From Dorea sp. (GTDB lineage: Bacteria > Bacillota > Clostridia > Lachnospirales > Lachnospiraceae), in NCBI GenBank assembly GCA_022769185.1, contig JALEKG010000029.1, positions 78,113 to 116,202 on the forward strand: 38,090 nucleotides of DNA, in the 5' to 3' direction. Positions within the stretch are counted from its first letter, which is position 1. Each line of letters opens with the position of its first letter. The position numbers and the translations under genes were made by a program. The notes below the pieces were generated by a model that saw nothing but the letters and a program-made list of their open reading frames with translations, ran no database searches and had not been told where the DNA came from. Shown one piece after another: positions 25,613 to 34,034 of this stretch.

Positions 25613-25649
25613 GACTACAGTACGAAACATTAATAGTAAGGAGCTGCTT

Positions 25650-26522
25650 ATGAACAATTGGTTAGATAAATTAGAAAGAAAGTTTGGCAGATATGCGATT
25701 CCGAACCTGATGTATTATATTATTATCCTGTATGCAGTTGGGTTTGTACTGGATCTGATAAATCCGTCGTTTTATTACCAGTATCTGAGCCTGGATGCTG
25801 CAAAGATCCTGCAGGGACAGATCTGGAGAATCTTTACATTTATTATTCAGCCACCATCAACCAGTTTGATCTTTATTATTTTTTCATTGTATTTGTATTA
25901 TATGATAGGCCGGCAGCTGGAGAATGCATGGGGAGCTTTTCGGTTCAATCTGTATTTCTTTTCCGGTATGTTGTTGATTGTAATTGGCGCAATCATAGCA
26001 TATCTGCTGACAGGGGCTGTGCTTCCGATGGATACCTGGTATCTGAATATGTCATTATTCTTTGCTTTTGCGGCACTATATCCAGATGTCCAGTTCCTTT
26101 TATTCTTTGTGATTCCAGTAAAAGTTAAGTGGCTGGCACTGATCGATGGATTATACTTTGTATATGCTGTGGTACAGGCTTTCCTTCCGGCATATGGAGG
26201 TGGAGTATATGGAGTTATCTATAAAGCAAATGCTTTAGCGGCTGTGATCTCGATCTTGAATTTCCTGGTCTTTTTCTTTAGCTCAAGGAAGATGAAACCA
26301 TATTCTCCAAAACAGATGAAGAGAAAACACGAGTTCCAGCGTAAAGTTCATCAGGCGAGCCGTCCGGTGAATGTATACGCAAATGGTGCGAAACACAGAT
26401 GTGCAGTCTGTGGAAGAACAGAGCTGGATGACCCTGACCTTGAATTCAGGTATTGTTCAAAATGTAATGGCAATTATGAATATTGTCAGGATCATTTGTT
26501 TACACATACACATGTAAAATAG
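25650..26522 (+). CDS. Rhomboid-like membrane protein (no catalytic motif) with C-terminal zinc ribbon
   Basis: A 290-residue protein with about six hydrophobic helices in rhomboid order, including GQIWRIFTFIIQP, LYLYYMIGRQLENAWGAFRFNLYFFSG and YLNMSLFFAFAALYPDVQFLLFFVIPVKVKW. In active rhomboids the fourth helix carries GxSG; here it reads YLNMSLFFAFA, so the serine protease motif is absent and the protein is probably a pseudoprotease or DUF1751/derlin-like relative. A cytosolic basic linker leads to a cysteine-rich tail (CAVCGRTELDDPDLEFRYCSKC, then YCQDHLFTHTH), a likely zinc ribbon. ATG 25650 has AAGGAG at 25638-25643. pyk follows 21 nt downstream, so the two are probably co-transcribed. 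Confidence 0.8.
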   Translation: MNNWLDKLERKFGRYAIPNLMYYIIILYAVGFVLDLINPSFYYQYLSLDAAKILQGQIWRIFTFIIQPPSTSLIFIIFSLYLYYMIGRQLENAWGAFRFNLYFFSGMLLIVIGAIIAYLLTGAVLPMDTWYLNMSLFFAFAALYPDVQFLLFFVIPVKVKWLALIDGLYFVYAVVQAFLPAYGGGVYGVIYKANALAAVISILNFLVFFFSSRKMKPYSPKQMKRKHEFQRKVHQASRPVNVYANGAKHRCAVCGRTELDDPDLEFRYCSKCNGNYEYCQDHLFTHTHVK

Positions 26523-26543
26523 TTATTTGAGAAAGGATAGAAC

Positions 26544-27980
26544 ATGAAAAAAACAAAAATTGTATGTACAATGGGACCCAATACGAATGATGAGAATATT
26601 ATGAGAAAATTAGTTCAAAATGGTATGGATATTGCCAGATTTAACTTTTCTCATGGTGATCATGAAGAACAGAAGATGCGTATGGATATGCTGAAAAGAA
26701 TCCGTGAGGAAGAAAAAAAGCCGGTAGCAATTCTCCTGGATACGAAAGGACCTGAGATCCGTACCGGAGTTTTGAAGGATGGGAAAAAGGTTCAGCTGAG
26801 TGCAGGAGAAGTATTTACATTATGCACGGAAGATATTGTCGGAGATGAGACAAAAGCTTCTATCACTTATCCGGGTCTGGTTGCTGATGTACAGATTGGA
26901 AGCACAATTTTGATCGATGATGGTCTGATTGAATTGAAAGTAAAAGAAAAAAGAGATACTGAGATTGTATGTACTATCATTAACGGAGGAGAATTAGGCG
27001 AACGTAAAGGTGTGAATGTACCGAATGTTCCGGTCCGTCTTCCGGCAATTACCGATAAAGATAGAGATGATCTGAAATTTGGTGTGGAACAGGAAGTGGA
27101 CTTTATTGCGGCTTCTTTTGTTAGAAATGCAGAATGCATTCTGGAAATTAAGGCGTTCCTGAAAGAGTGTGGGGCTCCGTATATTCCGGTTATTGCAAAG
27201 ATTGAAAATGCGGAAGGAATTAAGAATATCGATGAAATTATCCGTTGTGCAGATGGCATCATGGTTGCACGAGGAGATCTTGGTGTTGAAATCCCGGCAG
27301 AAGAAGTACCATACCTTCAGAAGATGATGATTCAGAAATGTAATGATAATTATAAGCCGGTTATTACGGCAACGCAGATGTTGGATTCTATGATCCGGAA
27401 TCCTCGTCCGACCAGGGCAGAAGTAACTGATGTGGCAAATGCGGTATATGACGGAACAGATGCAGTGATGCTTTCTGGTGAAACTGCACAGGGAAAATAC
27501 CCGATTGAAGCACTCCAGATGATGGTGCACATTGTAGAAAATACCGAGGAGCATCTTGATTATGAACTGATTCTGAAGAAAGCAGGAGAACATAGAATGA
27601 AGAGTGCATCCAGTGCACTCGGACATGCTACCGTGACTACTGCAAATAACCTGAGGGCAAAATGTATTATTACTCCGACAGTATCTGGTGCGACGGCAAG
27701 AGTAGTTTCTAAATTCAAACCGCAGATGGATATCATTGGTATCAGCCCGAATGAGGCAACATTAAGAAGAATGCAGATCTACTGGGGAGTAAGACCATTA
27801 AAATCCATTGAAGTTCGCACGACAGAAGATATCTGCAACAGTGCAATTGATCTGATCTGTGCAAAGCAGATTGCAGAGACAGGAGATGTTGTTATTCTGA
27901 CAGCCGGAATTCCTTCTGCCAATGTGGCGGGACAGAAAACCGGAGTCAGCAATATGATGCGGATTGCAGTCGTAGATTAA
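26544..27980 (+). CDS. pyk: Pyruvate kinase
   Basis: A 478-residue pyruvate kinase catalysing phosphoenolpyruvate plus ADP to pyruvate plus ATP at the end of glycolysis. It has KTKIVCTMGPNT, ARFNFSHGDHEE, the catalytic Lys region VIAKIENAEGIKNIDEI, VARGDLGVEIPAEEVP, ITATQMLDSMIRNPRPTRAEVTDVANAV in motif order, and DAVMLSGETAQGKYP. The length is that of the short form, without the extra PEP-utiliser-like C-terminal domain of some Firmicutes enzymes. GAAAGGAT precedes ATG 26544. A strong two-part hairpin terminator follows directly. Confidence 0.96.
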   Translation: MKKTKIVCTMGPNTNDENIMRKLVQNGMDIARFNFSHGDHEEQKMRMDMLKRIREEEKKPVAILLDTKGPEIRTGVLKDGKKVQLSAGEVFTLCTEDIVGDETKASITYPGLVADVQIGSTILIDDGLIELKVKEKRDTEIVCTIINGGELGERKGVNVPNVPVRLPAITDKDRDDLKFGVEQEVDFIAASFVRNAECILEIKAFLKECGAPYIPVIAKIENAEGIKNIDEIIRCADGIMVARGDLGVEIPAEEVPYLQKMMIQKCNDNYKPVITATQMLDSMIRNPRPTRAEVTDVANAVYDGTDAVMLSGETAQGKYPIEALQMMVHIVENTEEHLDYELILKKAGEHRMKSASSALGHATVTTANNLRAKCIITPTVSGATARVVSKFKPQMDIIGISPNEATLRRMQIYWGVRPLKSIEVRTTEDICNSAIDLICAKQIAETGDVVILTAGIPSANVAGQKTGVSNMMRIAVVD

Positions 27981-27983
27981 TCC

Positions 27984-28045
27984 ACAGACCGGAAGGATGA
28001 AAAAGACGAGGATGTCTTTTGGTTCTTCCGGTCTGTTTCTTTCTT
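27984..28045 (+). terminator. Intrinsic terminator after pyk
   Basis: A 12-bp stem (ACAGACCGGAAG 27984-27995; CTTCCGGTCTGT 28025-28036) enclosing a second 7-bp stem (AAAAGAC 28001-28007; GTCTTTT 28014-28020), followed by TTTCTTTCTT. Confidence 0.88.
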
Positions 28046-28067
28046 ATGAAAAGATGAAAGATTACTA

Positions 28068-28096
28068 TTGACATACAATCAGATATCATATATAGT
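28068..28096 (+). promoter_or_regulatory. Promoter of the TrmB-type regulator and lysA
   Basis: Consensus TTGACA (28068-28073), 17-bp spacer, TATAGT (28091-28096). Predicted start near 28103, leader about 40 nt. Confidence 0.75.
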
Positions 28097-28144
28097 GTTC
28101 CTGTGGAGAACTACTAAAGATGCTGCAATAACAGGAGTGAATAA

Positions 28145-28861
28145 ATGGAAGAAAAAACATTTGCAGAACGTCTGATGGAATTTGGACTGACAAGACAGGA
28201 AGCAAGCATATATCAGTGTTTGTCCGTGGAAGGAAAGGTAACTGGTTATGAGGTGGCAAAGCAGACCGGAATATCCAGATCAAATGCATATAATTCTCTG
28301 GCAAATATGACAGAGAAAGGAGCTGCTTATCTTGTAGAAGAAGGAAACACGCGGAAATATATTCCTGTACCATTGGATGAATTCTGTAAGAACCGGATAC
28401 GAAAACTGGAAGAATCCAGAAAATGGCTGGAAAAGCATATGCCGTCTGAAAAAACATATACGGAAGGTTATATTACGATCGAAGGTGCGGAACATATTCT
28501 GAATAAGATGCGCAATATTCTGTCACAGGTTGATAAACGGGTTTATATCAGCTGTACCAGAAATTATCTGCTTCTGTTGGTCAGGGAACTTCAGGATCTT
28601 ACCAGAGCGAAGAAGAAGGTTGTAATCATTACCGATCAGCCGGTTACTTTTGAAAATGCCCGGGTATACGTAGGCGAAGACCGTGGAATGCAGATTGGAA
28701 TCATTGCAGATTCTAAATATGCATTAACAGGAGAATATGGAGAAGGCAGTATCAATACCTGCCTGTATTCCGGTAAAAAGAATTTTGTAGAGTTGTATAA
28801 GACCGCTCTTTCAAATGAAATTAAATTACTGTCGATACGAGAGGAGACTAAACAGCAATGA
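28145..28861 (+). CDS. TrmB-family transcriptional regulator
   Basis: A 238-residue regulator. An N-terminal winged helix-turn-helix of TrmB type spans about 8-75 (FGLTRQEASIYQCLSVEGKVTGYEVAKQTGISRSNAYNSLANMTEKG by pattern: LTRQEASIY, GYEVAKQTGISRSNAY). A short coiled coil follows (KNRIRKLEESRKWLEKHM), then a phospholipase-D-like effector domain (YISCTRNYLLLLVRELQDL; GMQIGIIADSKYALTGEYGEG). TrmB proteins typically sense small ligands, often sugars. This one overlaps lysA by 4 nt (ATGA), so it is tightly co-expressed with diaminopimelate decarboxylase. A role in lysine or cell-wall precursor control is inferred from that position only. Confidence 0.85.
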   Translation: MEEKTFAERLMEFGLTRQEASIYQCLSVEGKVTGYEVAKQTGISRSNAYNSLANMTEKGAAYLVEEGNTRKYIPVPLDEFCKNRIRKLEESRKWLEKHMPSEKTYTEGYITIEGAEHILNKMRNILSQVDKRVYISCTRNYLLLLVRELQDLTRAKKKVVIITDQPVTFENARVYVGEDRGMQIGIIADSKYALTGEYGEGSINTCLYSGKKNFVELYKTALSNEIKLLSIREETKQQ

Positions 28862-30129
28862 AAAAAGAACCATTTGTAACAAAAGAACAATTAGACGAGA
28901 TCATTCAGAAATATCCGACACCATTTCATCTTTATGATGAAAAAGGAATTCGTAAAAATATGGAAGCATTGAAAGAAGCATTTTCCTGGAACAAGGGATT
29001 TCGCGAGTATTTTGCAGTGAAAGCAACACCGAATCCGTTTCTGATCAATATTTTAAGAGAGTACGGCTGTGGCTGTGACTGTTCTTCTTATACAGAATTG
29101 ATGCTTTCTGATGCGATCGGCGCAAAAGGTGCAGATATTATGTTTTCCTCTAATGATACTCCAGCGGAAGAATTTGTCTATGCAGATAAACTGGGCGCAA
29201 TTATTAATCTGGATGACATTACACATATTGATTTCCTGGAGAAGGCGATCGGACATATTCCGGAAACGATCAGCTGTCGTTATAATCCGGGCGGAATGTT
29301 TAAGATCAGCAATGATATTATGGATAATCCTGGAGATGCCAAATACGGTATGACGACAGAACAGTTATTTGATGCATTCAAGATTTTAAAAGAAAAAGGT
29401 GCAAAAGAATTCGGGATTCATGCATTTCTTGCAAGCAATACTGTAACAAACGATTATTATCCGATGCTTGCGAAGGTATTGTTTGAAGTTGCGGTAAAAT
29501 TACAGAAGGAAACAGGTGTTCATATCAAGTTTATCAATTTGTCAGGTGGCATAGGGATCCCTTATACTCCAGATCAGGAACCAAATGATATCCGTGCGAT
29601 TGGAAATGGTGTAAGAAGAGTATATGAAGAAGTTCTGGTTCCTGCTGGAATGGGAGATGTGGAGATCTATACAGAGATGGGACGGTTCATGATGGGACCT
29701 TATGGATGTCTGGTAACAACTGCAATTCATGAGAAACATACGCATAAAGAATACATCGGAGTAGATGCTTGTGCAGTCAATCTGATGCGTCCTGCAATGT
29801 ACGGAGCATACCATCATATTACAGTGATGGGAAAAGAAGATCAGCCATGCGATCACAAATATGATGTGACTGGTTCTTTGTGTGAAAATAATGATAAGTT
29901 CGCGATTGACCGTATGCTTCCGAAGATTGATATCGGTGATGTTCTTGTGATCCATGATACCGGAGCACATGGATTCTCAATGGGATACAATTATAATGGA
30001 AAATTGAAATCAGCCGAGGTTCTTTTGAAAGAAGATGGAACATCTCAGCTGATTCGAAGAGCAGAAACTCCTGCTGATTATTTTGCAACTTTTGACTGCT
30101 TCGATATTGGAAAGAAACTGATCAAATAA
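28858..30129 (+). CDS. lysA: Diaminopimelate decarboxylase
   Basis: A 423-residue PLP enzyme decarboxylating meso-diaminopimelate to lysine. The fold-III N-terminal motif is YFAVKATPNP, with Lys55 the Schiff-base lysine. It also shows CDCSSYTELMLSDAIG, a glycine-rich PLP phosphate loop LSGGIGIPYTPDQE, YTEMGRFMMGPYG and the C-terminal CENNDKFAIDR substrate-site motif. The C-terminal DTGAHGFSMGYNYNGKLKSAEVL is conserved in PLP-dependent decarboxylases of this group. The HVGSGI-type motif of common LysA enzymes is replaced by FLASNT, so it belongs to a divergent LysA subgroup. The start overlaps the regulator stop. A lipoprotein gene follows 21 nt later. Confidence 0.9.
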   Translation: MKKEPFVTKEQLDEIIQKYPTPFHLYDEKGIRKNMEALKEAFSWNKGFREYFAVKATPNPFLINILREYGCGCDCSSYTELMLSDAIGAKGADIMFSSNDTPAEEFVYADKLGAIINLDDITHIDFLEKAIGHIPETISCRYNPGGMFKISNDIMDNPGDAKYGMTTEQLFDAFKILKEKGAKEFGIHAFLASNTVTNDYYPMLAKVLFEVAVKLQKETGVHIKFINLSGGIGIPYTPDQEPNDIRAIGNGVRRVYEEVLVPAGMGDVEIYTEMGRFMMGPYGCLVTTAIHEKHTHKEYIGVDACAVNLMRPAMYGAYHHITVMGKEDQPCDHKYDVTGSLCENNDKFAIDRMLPKIDIGDVLVIHDTGAHGFSMGYNYNGKLKSAEVLLKEDGTSQLIRRAETPADYFATFDCFDIGKKLIK

Positions 30130-30150
30130 TAGGAAAGTGGAGGGCGTTCT

Positions 30151-30792
30151 ATGAAGAAACGAGTTTTTCTGGCATTCCTGATCGCAATTGCGATAATCGT
30201 ATTATGTGGATGTGGTAAACTGTCCGAAGAAGATGCGAAGTTGTATGCGGAGTCAGTATTGGATGCCAGTTATAAAGGCGAGTTTGAGGAATATATCAAA
30301 CAGACAGATTCTACTGAAGAAGAGGCCCGGAATGCTTATGAAACGAATCTCGATGCATTGATGAAAGAAAGTGGATTTGAAGAAGCCGGAATTTCAGAAG
30401 AGCTGCAGGCGAATTACAGGCAGTTGTTTCAGGATATGCTAAAGAGTGCAAAATATCATGTGGGTGATGCAAAAGAAGATACGAAAGATTCTTTTACAAT
30501 AGATGTAACAGTATCTGCTTTCACTGCATTTGCGGGCATTTCAGAAGAAACTAATAACTGGTTGACGGAGCAGTTTGTGGATGCAACAGAAGTGCCGGAA
30601 GAAGCGGAACTGAACGAAATGTTCTTTCAGAAAATGTATGAATTGATGGCAGCTAAAATTTCAGATCCGGCTTATGGGGAAGAAATGGTTGTAACCATTC
30701 ATGTGAAACCGGATTCTGATGGAGTGTATTATATTCCGGATGAAGATCTGACAGCTATTGACAGTGCTTTGTTCCCGGAAGATCAGTTCTAA
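30151..30792 (+). CDS. Putative lipoprotein of unknown function
   Basis: A 213-residue protein. The N-terminus MKKRVFLAFLIAIAIIVLCGCGK is a lipoprotein signal peptide by pattern: Lys-Lys-Arg, a hydrophobic core, and a lipobox ending L-C-G-C near residue 23, so it should be lipid-anchored on the outer face of the membrane. The mature part is acidic and helical (EEDAKLYAESVLDASYKGEFEEYI) and ends with VTIHVKPDSDGVYYIPDEDL. I do not recognise a named family; it resembles other Clostridia lipoproteins with DUF-type domains. AAAGTGGAGGG precedes ATG. It is the last gene before a strong terminator in the regulator-lysA unit. Confidence 0.8.
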   Translation: MKKRVFLAFLIAIAIIVLCGCGKLSEEDAKLYAESVLDASYKGEFEEYIKQTDSTEEEARNAYETNLDALMKESGFEEAGISEELQANYRQLFQDMLKSAKYHVGDAKEDTKDSFTIDVTVSAFTAFAGISEETNNWLTEQFVDATEVPEEAELNEMFFQKMYELMAAKISDPAYGEEMVVTIHVKPDSDGVYYIPDEDLTAIDSALFPEDQF

Positions 30793-30809
30793 TTACGGAT
30801 AGATAAAGG

Positions 30810-30843
30810 ACAGCCGTACGATTATTTCGTGCGGCTGTTTTTT
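30810..30843 (+). terminator. Intrinsic terminator after the lipoprotein gene
   Basis: A 12-bp stem with one G-T wobble (ACAGCCGTACGA 30810-30821; TCGTGCGGCTGT 30827-30838), loop TTATT, then six thymines (30838-30843). The stop codon of the AraC remnant on the other strand falls in the loop. Confidence 0.88.
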
Positions 30844-31151
30844 CTATTCCTGCTTGACTGAACCTTGGCTTTGGTATTTTTTACTTTGATATCCTCTTCA
30901 GTAGGGGGTGTGTATCTATAATTTCCGGGAGAAGTGCCGGTGATTTGTTTAAAGAGCCGGTTAAAGTAATAAACATCGCTGATTCCACATTGAATTGCAA
31001 TAGTCTTAATCGGCATGTTTGTTCCGATTAATAGTTTCTGTGCATGTTCGACCCGGCAACGGTTCACATATTCTGTCAGGGGCATTCCCATCTCTTTTTT
31101 AAATAAGGTTGAGAGATAGCTTGACTTCACTACAACAAAAAACTCAGACAT
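30822..31151 (-). pseudogene. AraC-family regulator remnant (C-terminal DNA-binding part only)
   Basis: The 109-codon frame encodes most of an AraC/XylS DNA-binding domain: SSYLSTLFKKEMGMPLTEYVNRCRVEHAQKLL, then IKTIAIQCGISDVYYFNRLFKQITGTSPGNYR by pattern. A functional domain needs about 100 residues with two helix-turn-helix units. Here the first helices of unit one are missing, and homology begins abruptly at about VVVKSSYLS. The only ATG lies in the loop of the tRNA-Leu terminator hairpin, without a ribosome binding site. No sensor domain is present. I read it as a fragment left after a deletion or recombination at the 3' side of the tRNA gene. Confidence 0.75.
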
Positions 31152-31164
31152 AAGCCTGAGTTTT
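31137..31164 (-). terminator. Terminator after tRNA-Leu
   Basis: A 9-bp stem (AAAACTCAG 31139-31147; CTGAGTTTT 31156-31164) with an 8-nt loop. On the minus strand it ends in six thymines. It starts 12 nt after the tRNA 3' end. Confidence 0.8.
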
Positions 31165-31175
31165 CTCTGTTATAA

Positions 31176-31258
31176 TGCGGATGGTGGGACTTGAACCCAC
31201 ACGAGGTCGCCCCCGCAAGATTTTGAGTCTTGTGCGTCTGCCATTCCGCCACATCCGC
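31176..31258 (-). tRNA. tRNA-Leu (anticodon CAA)
   Basis: The minus strand reads as an 83-nt tRNA. Acceptor arms GCGGATG and CATCCGC pair. The anticodon stem CAAGA/TCTTG encloses the loop CTCAAAA, giving anticodon CAA, which reads UUG. A long variable arm (about GGGGGCGACCTC) marks the class II leucine type. The T arm is TGGGTTCAAGTCCCA. CCA is not encoded; the discriminator is A. Confidence 0.96.
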
Positions 31259-31288
31259 ATGTACTGAATTGTTTCTGCAACATGATAA

Positions 31289-31317
31289 ATTATAACCTTA
31301 AAATTCCAGGCTGTCAA
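31289..31317 (-). promoter_or_regulatory. Promoter of tRNA-Leu
   Basis: On the minus strand a perfect consensus: TTGACA (31312-31317), 17-bp spacer, TATAAT (31289-31294), as expected for a stable RNA gene. Confidence 0.85.
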
Positions 31318-31342
31318 TCCTTTTATTTGTAAAATTTCACCC

Positions 31343-31371
31343 TTTAAAAAAAATTAGAATTGGTGTATAGT
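31343..31371 (+). promoter_or_regulatory. Promoter of polA
   Basis: TTTAAA (31343-31348), 17-bp spacer, TATAGT (31366-31371), about 36 nt before the polA start codon. Confidence 0.55.
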
Positions 31372-31406
31372 AAAAAAGTAATTTTATTTTAAGATGGAGA
31401 AGTATT

Positions 31407-34022
31407 ATGAAAAATAAGATTGTATTGATTGACGGACACAGCATTCTGAACCGTGCATTCTACGGTTTGCCGGATCTGACGAATGCGGATGGTCTTCATA
31501 CAAATGCAATATATGGCTTCCTGACGATCATGTTTAAGATTCTGGAAGAAGAGCAGCCGGAATATCTTACCGTTGCCTTTGATGTACATGCGCCGACGTT
31601 TCGCCATGAGATGTACGAAGAATATAAAGGTACCAGAAAGCCGATGGCAGAGGAACTAAGACAACAGGTTCCGGTCATTAAGGAAGTACTTAAGGCTATG
31701 GGGATCAAGACAGTGGAGTCTGCTGGATTAGAGGCGGATGACCTGATCGGTACCATTTCCAGAAAATGTGAGAAGATGGGAATCGAAGTTGCGGTCATTT
31801 CCGGGGACCGGGATCTTTTGCAGCTTGCGACTGAACATGTAAAGATCCGGATTCCGAAGACCAGGCAGGGACGCACCGAGGTGGAAGATTATTATGCGGC
31901 TGATGTAAAAGAACGCTATCAGGTGACTCCGTCAGAGTTTATTGATCTGAAGGCTTTGATGGGAGATGCTTCGGATAATATTCCAGGTGTTCCAAGTATC
32001 GGAGAGAAGACTGCGACTAAGATTATTACAGAATATCATTCGATAGAAGAGGCTTATGCCCATGTGGATGAGCTGAAACCACCGAGAGCTGCAAAGGCTT
32101 TGAAAGAGCACTGGGATATGGCGGTAATGAGTAAGGTCCTGGCAACGATTAATGTAGAAGCAGATTTCTCTTATGAATTGGATGAAGCCAGAATCGGTAA
32201 CATATACACAGAAGAAGCGTATGCATATTTTCAGAAATTGCAATTTAAGAATCTGTTGTCTCGATTTGATGTAACAGCACCTTCCAATCAAATTGAAGAT
32301 TCATTTCAGGTGATAACAGACAAGAATGAAGCAGAAGAGATTCTTAACAGAGCAGGCGGGTCGTCCTGCATGGGTACATGTATTTTTAAGGATACGAAGA
32401 ATGTTTTACCACTTTTTACAGATCAGGCAGGAATCGGCGGGATAGGTGTATGCTTTTCTGAAAAGGATATATATTGTATCAAAATCGGGAATGGAATTAC
32501 GCAGGAATGGCTTCTTACAAAACTTGCAGATGCAGCTGAATCTGTCAGACGTTTTTCCATGTTTGATCTGAAACAGGCAATGGAATATCTGAAAATCAGG
32601 AAACAGGATAATTGTTTTGATACAGCGGTTGCGGCTTATCTTCTGAATCCTCTGAAAAGTAACTATTCATGTGAGGATGTTGCAAGAGAACAGCTGGATC
32701 TTATTATCGATGAAAAGCTAGAAGAAGAGGTTCGAATCTGTTATGAAGCGTATACCATCTATGCTTCTTCAGAAAAATTAATGGACAGGTTAAAGGAATG
32801 CCAGATGGAACGGCTGTTTACAGAGATTGAGATGCCACTGGTATTTACTTTGTATGATATGGAACGGAATGGTATCCGGGTTGAGGCAGAAGCATTAAAG
32901 ATCTATGGTGATCAGCTTGGTGCTAAGATTGTAGAATTGGAAAAGGAGATCTACGAAGAGGCCGGAGAGACATTCAATATTAATTCTCCAAAACAGCTGG
33001 GAATTGTCTTATTTGAGAATATGAAGATTCCGGGAGGAAAGAAGACGAAGACCGGATATTCAACTGCAGCAGATGTACTGGAGAAGCTTGCTCCGGATTA
33101 TCCGATCATAGAGAAAATCCTGGAATACAGGCAGTATGCGAAGCTGAAATCTACTTATGCAGATGGCCTTTCAAATTATATTCTCGAAGATGGCCGGATT
33201 CATAGTAAATTTAATCAGACGATTACGGCGACCGGCAGGATCAGCAGCACAGAACCCAATCTTCAGAATATTCCGATCAGGATGGAGCTTGGGAGATTGA
33301 TCAGGAAGGTATTTATTCCGGAAGATGGATATGTGTTCGTTGATGCAGACTATTCACAGATTGAGCTTCGGGTGCTGGCACATTGTTCGGGTGACAGTCA
33401 TCTGATCGAAGCATATAAGGAGCAGAATGACATTCACAGGATTACCGCGTCTCAGGTATTCCATGTGCCGTTCGAGGAAGTTACCGATCAGCAGAGACGG
33501 AATGCGAAAGCCGTGAATTTTGGTATCGTATATGGAATTAGTTCTTTTGGACTGAGTCAGGGCTTGAGTATCACTAGAAAAGAAGCGGCAAAATATATTG
33601 ATGATTATTTTGAAACATATCCGGGAATCAAGGCTTTTTTAGATGATACAGTGAAACATGCCAAAGAGATGGGGTATGTTGTAACGCTCTTTGGAAGACG
33701 CAGACCTGTTCCGGAGTTGGCTTCCAGCAATTTTATGCAGCGTTCATTTGGTGAACGTGTTGCAATGAATTCTCCGATTCAGGGAACGGCGGCAGATATT
33801 ATCAAGATAGCAATGATTGGAGTGAACAAAAGGCTGAAGGAACGTAAGATGAGATCAAGACTGGTCCTTCAGGTTCACGATGAACTTCTGATCGAAGCAT
33901 ACCGGCCGGAGCTGGAAGAGGTACAGAAGATTCTGAAGGATGAGATGGAGCATGCGGCAAGTCTGGATGTTCCACTGGAAATAGATATGCATACGGGAGA
34001 AAACTGGTACGAAGCAAAGTAA
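31407..34022 (+). CDS. polA: DNA polymerase I
   Basis: An 871-residue family A polymerase for Okazaki-fragment processing and repair. Residues 1 to about 290 are the 5'-3' exonuclease (IDGHSILNRAFYGLP; AGLEADDLIGTI; ISGDRDLLQL; GDASDNIPGVPSIGEKTA). The middle 3'-5' exonuclease-like domain lacks the usual DTE metal-binding motif (the region reads NVLPLFTDQAGIGGIG), so proofreading is probably absent, as in many Gram-positive Pol I enzymes. The polymerase domain has ATGRISSTEPNLQNIPIR, DADYSQIELRVLAH, RRNAKAVNFGIVYGISSFGLS and QVHDELLIE. GATGGAGAAG precedes ATG 31407. coaE begins 12 nt after the stop. Confidence 0.96.
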   Translation: MKNKIVLIDGHSILNRAFYGLPDLTNADGLHTNAIYGFLTIMFKILEEEQPEYLTVAFDVHAPTFRHEMYEEYKGTRKPMAEELRQQVPVIKEVLKAMGIKTVESAGLEADDLIGTISRKCEKMGIEVAVISGDRDLLQLATEHVKIRIPKTRQGRTEVEDYYAADVKERYQVTPSEFIDLKALMGDASDNIPGVPSIGEKTATKIITEYHSIEEAYAHVDELKPPRAAKALKEHWDMAVMSKVLATINVEADFSYELDEARIGNIYTEEAYAYFQKLQFKNLLSRFDVTAPSNQIEDSFQVITDKNEAEEILNRAGGSSCMGTCIFKDTKNVLPLFTDQAGIGGIGVCFSEKDIYCIKIGNGITQEWLLTKLADAAESVRRFSMFDLKQAMEYLKIRKQDNCFDTAVAAYLLNPLKSNYSCEDVAREQLDLIIDEKLEEEVRICYEAYTIYASSEKLMDRLKECQMERLFTEIEMPLVFTLYDMERNGIRVEAEALKIYGDQLGAKIVELEKEIYEEAGETFNINSPKQLGIVLFENMKIPGGKKTKTGYSTAADVLEKLAPDYPIIEKILEYRQYAKLKSTYADGLSNYILEDGRIHSKFNQTITATGRISSTEPNLQNIPIRMELGRLIRKVFIPEDGYVFVDADYSQIELRVLAHCSGDSHLIEAYKEQNDIHRITASQVFHVPFEEVTDQQRRNAKAVNFGIVYGISSFGLSQGLSITRKEAAKYIDDYFETYPGIKAFLDDTVKHAKEMGYVVTLFGRRRPVPELASSNFMQRSFGERVAMNSPIQGTAADIIKIAMIGVNKRLKERKMRSRLVLQVHDELLIEAYRPELEEVQKILKDEMEHAASLDVPLEIDMHTGENWYEAK

Positions 34023-34034
34023 GAGGTGTGAAGG

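Noticed and set aside
25611-25649. Earlier ATG for the rhomboid-like gene
   Set aside because: The ATG overlaps the -10 hexamer; the ATG at 25650 has a good ribosome site.
28097-28111. GTTC-N7-GAAC after the TrmB-gene promoter
   Set aside because: Only four bases per arm; too weak to call an operator.
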